A stretch of DNA of 64,000 nt, taken from contig NZ_PQGD01000006.1 of the NCBI RefSeq assembly GCF_002915575.1, positions 226,808 through 290,807 of the forward strand, in the 5' to 3' direction. The position numbers and the translations under genes were made by a program. This DNA is from Superficieibacter electus. GTDB lineage: Bacteria; Pseudomonadota; Gammaproteobacteria; Enterobacterales; Enterobacteriaceae. Of this stretch, positions 58,377-64,000 are shown in pieces. Position 1 is the first letter of the stretch; every line of letters begins with the position of its first letter. Below the pieces are notes generated by a model. The model was not told the DNA's origin. It saw only the letters and a program-made list of their open reading frames with translations, and searched no databases.

Positions 58377-59429
58377 TCAGCCGCGACGCGCTTTAACCGC
58401 ATCCGCCAGCTGACGCAACAGCACTTGCGTATCATCCCAGCCAATGCAGGCATCGGTAATACTTTGACCGTAGGTCAGCGGTTCGCCACCGTCGAGATTT
58501 TGATTACCTTCAACCAGATGGCTTTCAATCATCACGCCAATAATTGCTTTCTCTCCACCTGCGATCTGCTGACAGACATCAGCACCGACGTCCATCTGCT
58601 TTTTAAACTGCTTGCTGGAGTTGGCATGGCTGAAATCAATCATCACTTGCGGCGCAAGATTCGCGTTGGTTAGCCCCTCTTTTACCTCTGCCACATGCTG
58701 CGCGCTGTAGTTTGGCGTTTTGCCACCGCGCAGAATGATATGACAATCGCCGTTTCCGCTGGTGTTAACGATGGCAGAATGCCCCCATTTGGTGACGGAG
58801 AGGAAACAGTGTGGCGCACCCGCAGCGTTAATGGCATCAATCGCCACTTTGATGGTCCCGTCAGTCCCGTTTTTAAACCCGACCGGGCAGGAGAGCCCTG
58901 ATGCCAGTTCACGGTGAACCTGGGATTCAGTGGTACGCGCACCAATGGCACCCCAGCTCATGAGATCTGCCAGATATTGCGGGGTGATCATGTCGAGGAA
59001 CTCACCTGCCGCAGGCAATCCGCTGTCATTAATATCCAGCAGCAGCTTACGGGCAATACGCAGGCCGTCGTTAATCTGATAGCTGCTGTCCATATGCGGG
59101 TCGTTGATTAGTCCTTTCCAGCCAACGGTCGTGCGCGGTTTCTCGAAATAAACACGCATCACGACTTCGAGTTCGCCACGCAGTTCTTCACGCAGCGTCA
59201 GCAGACGTGAAGCGTATTCTTTGGCAGCGGCCGGATCGTGGATAGAGCATGGGCCAATGATGACCAGCAGGCGGTCATCATTCCCTTTAAGAATTTTGTG
59301 AATGGCCTTGCGCGCATGGGCCACGGTATTAGCAGCGTTACCGGTCGCAGGGAATTTTTCCAGCAATGCCACAGGAGGCAGTAATTCATTAATCTCTTTG
59401 ATACGTAAATCGTCGTTCTGATAATTCAT
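58377..59429 (-). CDS. aroG: Phe-sensitive DAHP synthase AroG
   Basis: First enzyme of the shikimate pathway, condensing phosphoenolpyruvate and erythrose-4-phosphate. The protein is 350 residues, as in E. coli. Typical segments are IGPCSIHDP near 59-67, the KPRTTVGWKGLINDP stretch (PEP and metal binding; Cys61 in the former), and DFSHANSSKQ. A perfect TyrR box lies 71 bases upstream. Confidence 0.97.
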   Translation of the reverse strand: MNYQNDDLRIKEINELLPPVALLEKFPATGNAANTVAHARKAIHKILKGNDDRLLVIIGPCSIHDPAAAKEYASRLLTLREELRGELEVVMRVYFEKPRTTVGWKGLINDPHMDSSYQINDGLRIARKLLLDINDSGLPAAGEFLDMITPQYLADLMSWGAIGARTTESQVHRELASGLSCPVGFKNGTDGTIKVAIDAINAAGAPHCFLSVTKWGHSAIVNTSGNGDCHIILRGGKTPNYSAQHVAEVKEGLTNANLAPQVMIDFSHANSSKQFKKQMDVGADVCQQIAGGEKAIIGVMIESHLVEGNQNLDGGEPLTYGQSITDACIGWDDTQVLLRQLADAVKARRG

Positions 59430-59499
59430 CTTCTTTCCAGTCGTGCCATACTAATGAAGTTGTTTGCAATCCCTTCAATCTATATCCTCAGCCATGCAC

Positions 59500-59517
59500 T
59501 GTAAACGGACTTTTACA
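59500..59517 (-). promoter_or_regulatory. TyrR box of aroG
   Basis: TGTAAACGGACTTTTACA is a perfect strong TyrR box (TGTAAA-N6-TTTACA). TyrR represses aroG with phenylalanine in E. coli. Confidence 0.92.
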
Positions 59518-59743
59518 GTTCAGACAGAATATTCCTGGAATTATTTAAAAAAAGGCCAGAAAGTAGCGTAGAACGAGATCTCATCTACACTTTTTAAATG
59601 TAACTACTGTGTTTGTTTTTAATTACCAGATTCTATTCTGACCGATTTATTTGTCACAGAATCTTTCACTACTGAGCAAACGATTTTCAATTGTATTGTT
59701 GGATGAAGTTATCTGACACCACGATGAGAACAGGAGCAGCATG
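59518..59743. other. aroG-ybgS intergenic remainder
   Basis: AT-rich promoter region of ybgS. It contains an imperfect palindrome centred near 59581 (GTAGAACGAGATCTCATCTAC) of unknown meaning. No gene is seen. Confidence 0.4.
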
Positions 59744-60163
59744 ATGAAAACGACTAAACTGGCTACAATTTTTCTGGCAGCAACCCTTTCTATGACCAGC
59801 GGCGCAGTTTTTGCCGCCAGCAGTCAATCGAATAACGGTACCTCTAACTCTTCTGCCGACGCCGGTCAGGTCGAGCCAGGCGCGAAAGAGAACGTGGCAC
59901 CGAATAATGTTGATAACAGTAATATCAATACGGGTAGCACCAATACTAATACCACCTCAACGGGTTCTTCTGGCGGTACCATGCTGCATCCTGACAGCTC
60001 AAGCTCTACCCAGAGCACTGATGCTGACGGTATGACCAAAGAAGACATCCATAAAAACACCATGTGTAAAGATGGTCGTTGCCCGGATATCAATAAAAAA
60101 GTAGAAACTGGCGATGGCGTTAATAATGACGTCGATACCAAAACTGATGGTACTACCCATTAA
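59744..60163 (+). CDS. ybgS: YbgS, exported small protein
   Basis: A 139-residue secreted/periplasmic protein of unknown function found in enterobacteria. A signal peptide (about residues 1-23, ending VFA) is followed by a low-complexity Ser/Asn/Thr-rich central region and a conserved C-terminus with the two Cys of [14 protein letters not shown] and [11 protein letters not shown], matching E. coli YbgS. The central region is longer than in E. coli (about 126 residues in all). ATG pairs at 59741 and 59744 are both possible. Confidence 0.88.
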   Translation: MKTTKLATIFLAATLSMTSGAVFAASSQSNNGTSNSSADAGQVEPGAKENVAPNNVDNSNINTGSTNTNTTSTGSSGGTMLHPDSSSSTQSTDADGMTKEDIHKNTMCKDGRCPDINKKVETGDGVNNDVDTKTDGTTH

Positions 60164-60186
60164 TGTGGTAAATCTCGTCAGAATTA

Positions 60187-60211
60187 AGGAGAGCTTCGGC
60201 TCTCCTTTTTT
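60187..60211 (+). terminator. Terminator of ybgS
   Basis: AGGAGAGC-TTCG-GCTCTCCT hairpin with the stable UUCG tetraloop and a run of T. Confidence 0.9.
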
Positions 60212-60279
60212 ATGCACAATCGCGCAATATGTCGATATGATGTAATGCGTAACCCTTAAAAATGGTGCAGGACGATATT

Positions 60280-61212
60280 ATGGCGCACTCCCACTCTGCG
60301 ACGCCTGACAACAGTAATGCTCGCCGTTTGCTGTTAGCCTTTAGCGTAACCGCTGGTTTTATGGCGGTAGAAGTGGCGGGCGGACTTATCGCCAACTCGC
60401 TGGCTTTGCTCGCAGATGCAGGTCACATGCTTACCGATGCCGCGGCCCTGCTATTTGCTTTTTTGGCCGTGCAATTTTCACGACGGCCACCCAATGCTCA
60501 ACATACTTTTGGCTGGTTACGTCTGACAACGCTTGCGGCCTTTGTTAATGCCATCGCGCTGGTCATCATCACTTTTCTGATTGTCTGGGAAGCCATTCAA
60601 CGTTTTTATCATCCGCGACCGGTTGCGGGCTTCAGCATGCTGATCATTGCTATTGCCGGACTCCTGGCGAATCTGCTGGCCTTCTGGCTGCTGCATCGCG
60701 GTGGAGAAGAAAAAAATCTTAACGTCCGTGCGGCCATGCTGCATGTGCTTGGCGATCTGCTCGGATCGGTTGGTGCGATAGCTGCAGCCATTATCATCAT
60801 GACTACGGGCTGGATGCCTGTTGACCCCATTCTTTCTATTCTGGTGTCATGTCTGGTACTGCGTAGCGCCTGGCGCTTGCTTAAAGAAAGCGTCAATGAA
60901 CTTCTGGAAGGTGCGCCGGCGACGCTGGATATTGCGGCGCTGAAGAAAACACTACGCCGCGAGATCCCGGAAGTACGTAACGTGCATCATGTCCATGTCT
61001 GGCTGGTTGGTGAGAAGCCGCTGATGACATTACATGTGCAGGTGATCCCGCCCCACGATCACGATGCCCTGCTGGAGCGTATTCACCATTTCCTTGAGCA
61101 TCATTATGATATTGCCCACGCGACGGTGCAGATGGAATATCAACCCTGTAGCGGACCGGAATGCCACCTCAACGAGGCGCACGCCGGTCACACTCACTCC
61201 CATCACCATTAA
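60280..61212 (+). CDS. zitB: Zinc/cadmium exporter ZitB
   Basis: Cation diffusion facilitator, a proton/Zn2+ antiporter in the inner membrane. From the ATG at 60280 it has 310 residues. Six membrane segments span about 15-205; the transport-site HD pairs are in [16 protein letters not shown] (TM2) and [11 protein letters not shown] (TM5). The cytoplasmic C-terminal domain ends in a His-rich tail. The 3' end touches the opposing pnuC. Confidence 0.95.
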   Translation: MAHSHSATPDNSNARRLLLAFSVTAGFMAVEVAGGLIANSLALLADAGHMLTDAAALLFAFLAVQFSRRPPNAQHTFGWLRLTTLAAFVNAIALVIITFLIVWEAIQRFYHPRPVAGFSMLIIAIAGLLANLLAFWLLHRGGEEKNLNVRAAMLHVLGDLLGSVGAIAAAIIIMTTGWMPVDPILSILVSCLVLRSAWRLLKESVNELLEGAPATLDIAALKKTLRREIPEVRNVHHVHVWLVGEKPLMTLHVQVIPPHDHDALLERIHHFLEHHYDIAHATVQMEYQPCSGPECHLNEAHAGHTHSHHH

Positions 61213-61928
61213 TAAGAAAGTGCGTGAGAGCCTCTCTCACGCGCGCTGTTAATCCACATCCGCGTACCGTTTAGCGCGATAAAGGTCAGGATCAAATACT
61301 CCAGCGACATGGCATAAACCCCCTGGAGTGCAAAAATAACAACACTTATCACGTTGATAATCACCCATAAGATCCAGTTTTCAACGTATTTGCGAGTCAT
61401 CAAAATCATTGCGACAATCGATAGCACCATCATGCAGGAATCCCAGAACGGGAAAGCGTCTGGCTGTAGCTCAGGCATAGTTACGTTAAGCCCCAGCGCC
61501 GACATCAGGTTTACCGCCACGCGGGTTAAAAATGCAAATACCGGGTTAATAAATATTGTCATCAGCCCAATGGCTACTGCACTGACAACCAGCCACAATA
61601 TTGCTTTCGGCATTGGTAACCAGCGTATTTGTAATGCAGCTTCATTATGACTGGTTTGTCGCGACCAGGCGTACCAGCCGTAAATATTGGCTGCAAAGAA
61701 GAATAACTGGAGCAGCAGGCTGGCATAGAGCTGGATCTGGAAGAAGATGATGGCAAACAACGTAACGTTGATCAGGCCAAAAAAGTAATTAATGATTTTT
61801 TCCAGGCTGGCAAGCCAGATGCAGAGCAAACCAGCAATCGTGCCAATGGCTTCTATCCAGGACAAATCATAGCCGCCTTCACCAAATGGAATGTGAACAA
61901 GAATGTTTTGTGTACTCAAAAAATCCAT
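61209..61928 (-). CDS. pnuC: Nicotinamide riboside transporter PnuC
   Basis: Inner-membrane facilitator for nicotinamide riboside, 239 residues with seven hydrophobic segments. The substrate-site pattern WAWSRQ / [12 protein letters not shown] and the WNWI-like C-terminal segment [15 protein letters not shown] are present. The ATG at 61928 gives the E. coli length; the longer frame from 61991 overlaps nadA. It lies 34 bases after nadA and is probably co-transcribed. Confidence 0.95.
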   Translation of the reverse strand: MDFLSTQNILVHIPFGEGGYDLSWIEAIGTIAGLLCIWLASLEKIINYFFGLINVTLFAIIFFQIQLYASLLLQLFFFAANIYGWYAWSRQTSHNEAALQIRWLPMPKAILWLVVSAVAIGLMTIFINPVFAFLTRVAVNLMSALGLNVTMPELQPDAFPFWDSCMMVLSIVAMILMTRKYVENWILWVIINVISVVIFALQGVYAMSLEYLILTFIALNGTRMWINSARERGSHALSY

Positions 61929-61962
61929 CTTTACCCCAGAGCGTGTTGACGCGTTAATGTTG

Positions 61963-63006
61963 TTATGGACGTAGTGTAGCCGCAAAATCAAGCATACGGT
62001 TAAGCGGGATCAGTGCGCCTTTACGCAATTCCTCATCAACGAGAATCTCATGCCTGGCTCCTCCGGTTTCGAGACCATCCGCAATAGCTTTCAGACCGTT
62101 CATCGCCATCCATGGACAGTGGGCGCAGTTGCGGCAGGTGGCCCCCTCCCCCGCAGTGGGTGCCTCCAGCAGTATTTTGTCTGGTACTGCCTGCTGCATT
62201 TTCCAGAAAATACCCCGGTCGGTCGCCACAATAAGTTGTGCATGTGGCAGGTTTTTTGCGGCGTTGATTAACTGACTGGTCGACCCTACCGCGTCGGCCA
62301 GTTCTACAATAGCCTGCGGTGACTCAGGATGAACCAGCACGGCCGCATCGGGATAAAGCCCTTTCATACGCACCAATGATTGCGTCCTGAACTCATCATG
62401 CACGATACACGCTCCCTGCCAGCATAAAACATCAGCGCCGGTCTGTTTTTGTACATAATGACCTAAATGACGATCGGGGGCCCAGATGATTTTTTCGCCC
62501 AGACTATCAAGATGCTCAATCAATTCAACGGCAATACTTGAGGTTACCACCCAGTCGGCGCGCGCTTTCACTGCGGCGGAGGTATTGGCATAAACCACCA
62601 CTGTGCGCTCCGGATGGGCATCACAAAAAGCGTTGAATTCATCAATCGGGCAGCCAAGATCCAGAGAACACTCCGCCTGCAGCGTTGGCATCAGAATGGT
62701 TTTCTCCGGACTGAGTATTTTGGCAGTCTCGCCCATAAAGCGCACGCCGGCGACCAGCAGCGTGGAAGCCGGGTGTTTAGCACCAAACTTTGCCATCTCC
62801 AGAGAATCGGAAATACATCCCCCCGTCTCTTCCGCCAGTTGCTGAATTTCCGGGTCGGTGTAATAGTGGGCCACCATAACCGCATCGCGTGCTTTTAGCA
62901 GATGCTTTATTTTCGCGCGGTAATATGATTTCTCTTCTGCGCTGAGCTGCGCAGGTTTTGGCGGGAAAGGGTAAACGGCTGAGAGAGGGTCATAGAATGC
63001 GTTCAT
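61963..63006 (-). CDS. nadA: Quinolinate synthase A
   Basis: 4Fe-4S enzyme that condenses iminoaspartate and dihydroxyacetone phosphate to quinolinate in NAD synthesis. The protein is 347 residues. Cluster cysteines lie in [11 protein letters not shown] (about 113), [12 protein letters not shown] (about 200) and [16 protein letters not shown] (about 291-297). A NadR box precedes it, and pnuC follows. Confidence 0.97.
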   Translation of the reverse strand: MNAFYDPLSAVYPFPPKPAQLSAEEKSYYRAKIKHLLKARDAVMVAHYYTDPEIQQLAEETGGCISDSLEMAKFGAKHPASTLLVAGVRFMGETAKILSPEKTILMPTLQAECSLDLGCPIDEFNAFCDAHPERTVVVYANTSAAVKARADWVVTSSIAVELIEHLDSLGEKIIWAPDRHLGHYVQKQTGADVLCWQGACIVHDEFRTQSLVRMKGLYPDAAVLVHPESPQAIVELADAVGSTSQLINAAKNLPHAQLIVATDRGIFWKMQQAVPDKILLEAPTAGEGATCRNCAHCPWMAMNGLKAIADGLETGGARHEILVDEELRKGALIPLNRMLDFAATLRP

Positions 63007-63076
63007 CGGCTTCTCGTTCTACAGACTTAACATCCTGCCTGTGTTTTAGGTTTTACAAAGCGCTTACACGCCGATT

Positions 63077-63094
63077 TGTTTTATATACTAAACA
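63077..63094 (-). promoter_or_regulatory. NadR box upstream of nadA
   Basis: TGTTTTATATACTAAACA, whose reverse is TGTTTA-N6-AAAACA, differs at one base from the NadR consensus TGTTTA-N6-TAAACA. NadR with NAD/ATP represses nadA-pnuC in enterobacteria. Confidence 0.82.
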
Positions 63095-63191
63095 AGATAG
63101 CCGATAGTGAATCAGATGTCACCGTGAATACGCAATTTTATATTCCGTCACAGCGTATAAAGAATGAAAAGTATGGGCGGGAGACAGAAAG

Positions 63192-63216
63192 CAAAAAAGC
63201 GCCTTTAGGGCGCTTC
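63192..63216 (-). terminator. Terminator of the tRNA array
   Basis: AAGCGCC...GGCGCTT stem followed, on the minus strand, by a run of six T. It is oriented to end the tRNA transcript coming from the right. Confidence 0.85.
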
Positions 63217-63307
63217 TTAACATGGATGATGTTCAGGTCGACTTGCCTTTCGGACTGCTACCGGGCAGCGTTATCCTTCACATTTGATAATATTTAGTCT
63301 TAACGCA

Positions 63308-63383
<76 letters not shown>

Positions 63384-63429
63384 CTTTCGGGATTTACTAA
63401 ACTTATCAATCAGTTATCAACATTATTAT

Positions 63430-63505
63430 TGGTGGGTCGTGCAGGATTCGAACCTGCGACCAATTGATTAAAAGTCAACTGCTCTACCAACTGAGCTAAC
63501 GACCC
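63430..63505 (-). tRNA. tRNA-Lys, anticodon UUU
   Basis: 76-base cloverleaf with CCA; anticodon loop CTTTTAA. Same as E. coli tRNA-Lys. It lies 46 bases upstream (in transcription) of the CUU copy. Confidence 0.96.
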
Positions 63506-63847
63506 ATCGATGCTGCCTGAACAATGTTAATTCTGAGCCACTTAATGACGGTGGCATTGTGCGCGATAATCTGCTCTACAGATCGTCGCTGTTGCACAGG
63601 GTCCTTCACGTTTAACGAGCGTATTCCACTTTACTGATTGGTGGGTCGTGCAGGATTCGAACCTGCGACCAATTGATTAAAAGTCAACTGCTCTACCAAC
63701 TGAGCTAACGACCCATCGATGCTGCCTGAACAATGTTAATTCTGAGCCACTTAATGACGGTGGCATTGTGCGCGATAATCTGCTCTACAGATCGTCGCTG
63801 TTGCACAGGGTCCTTCACGTTTAACGAGCGTATTCCACTTTACTGAT
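63506..63847. repeat. Two identical 133-bp spacers between tRNA-Lys genes
   Basis: 63506-63638 and 63715-63847 read the same throughout by eye (ATCGATGCTGCCTGAACAAT to CCACTTTACTGAT). Together with the tRNA they form 209-bp direct repeats, pointing to a recent duplication or ongoing homogenisation. Confidence 0.9.
63639..63714 (-). tRNA. tRNA-Lys, anticodon UUU
   Basis: Identical to the copy at 63430. It begins one of two 209-bp tandem units (tRNA plus 133-base spacer). Confidence 0.96.
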
Positions 63848-63923
63848 TGGTGGGTCGTGCAGGATTCGAACCTGCGACCAATTGATTAAAAGTCAACTGC
63901 TCTACCAACTGAGCTAACGACCC
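63848..63923 (-). tRNA. tRNA-Lys, anticodon UUU
   Basis: Identical to the two preceding UUU copies. It is separated from tRNA-Val by only 3 bases. Confidence 0.96.
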
Positions 63924-63926
63924 AAG

Positions 63927-64000
63927 TGGTGGGTGATGACGGGATCGAACCGCCGACCCCCTCCTTGTAAGGGAGGTGCTCTCCCAGCTGAGCTAATCAC
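63927..64000 (-). tRNA. tRNA-Val, anticodon UAC (cut by window end)
   Basis: 74 of 76 bases are present; the two 5' acceptor bases lie beyond the window. The anticodon loop CTTACAA gives UAC. The lys-val cluster next to nadA matches the E. coli valT/lysW/valZ/lysY region. Confidence 0.93.

Noticed and set aside
63076-63297. 73-residue frame between nadA and the tRNA genes
   Set aside because: It spans the NadR box and the tRNA terminator and has no ribosome site.

Overview
The window is a block of enterobacterial core chromosome. It runs in reverse of the Escherichia coli K-12 order nadA - pnuC - zitB - ybgS - aroG - gpmA - gal - mod - pgl - bio - uvrB - ybhK - moa - ybhLNOP - ybhRSFG-cecR - rhlE - dinG - ybiB - ybiJI - rlmF - ybiO. 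Encoded proteins are close to their E. coli/Salmonella counterparts, and REP/BIME repeats are of the Citrobacter/Enterobacter/Escherichia kind. It is neither E. coli K-12 nor Salmonella: several K-12 loci are missing (fiu-ybiX-mcbA, ybiA, ybhM, ybhD-ybhH-ybhI-ybhJ) and other genes sit in their place. I would call it a member of the Enterobacteriaceae, genus not settled by the sequence alone.

Left part (1-15 kb): 3' end of the mechanosensitive channel gene ybiO, rlmF, a flavin reductase-like gene in the fiu/ybiX slot, ybiI, ybiJ, ybiB and SOS-controlled dinG. A three-gene alpha-glucoside cassette follows (GntR regulator, PTS IIBC, GH4 phospho-glucosidase), then rhlE and a convergent pair, a HAD phosphatase and a DeoR-type regulator.

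15-29 kb: the cecR-ybhGFSR efflux operon, whose last two genes are separated by six tandem 47-bp REP-like units; ybhQ; ybhP-clsB-ybhN (cardiolipin synthesis); ybhL; moaABCDE preceded by a Moco riboswitch and a ModE site; ybhK.

29-45 kb: a complete eptA-basR-basS (pmrCAB) operon with its own PmrA box between ybhK and uvrB; SOS-controlled uvrB with a long upstream region holding a DnaA box; an orphan UrtE/LivF-like ATPase with a degenerate signature motif; divergent bioA / bioBFCD around the BirA operator; ybhB with an AraC regulator and a DUF2000 gene; ybhC.

45-64 kb: pgl, ybhA, modABC with a ModE operator, acrZ, modE, modF, an alpha/beta hydrolase, galETKM with both GalR/GalS operators, Fur-controlled gpmA, TyrR-controlled aroG, ybgS, zitB, pnuC, NadR-controlled nadA, and a tRNA array (four tRNA-Lys, one with anticodon CUU, and a tRNA-Val cut by the window end).

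The genes form a few functional groups. Molybdate uptake (modABC), sensing (modE) and cofactor synthesis (moaABCDE) are linked by two ModE sites and the riboswitch. Galactose catabolism, glycolysis (gpmA) and the pentose phosphate route (pgl) lie together. Envelope functions include clsB, eptA/basRS, ybhGFSR and acrZ. I found no prophage, insertion sequence or CRISPR array. The most unusual items are the REP tandem array inside the ybhFSR operon, the position of pmrCAB, the orphan ATPase, the AraC-DUF2000 pair and the duplicated tRNA-Lys unit.
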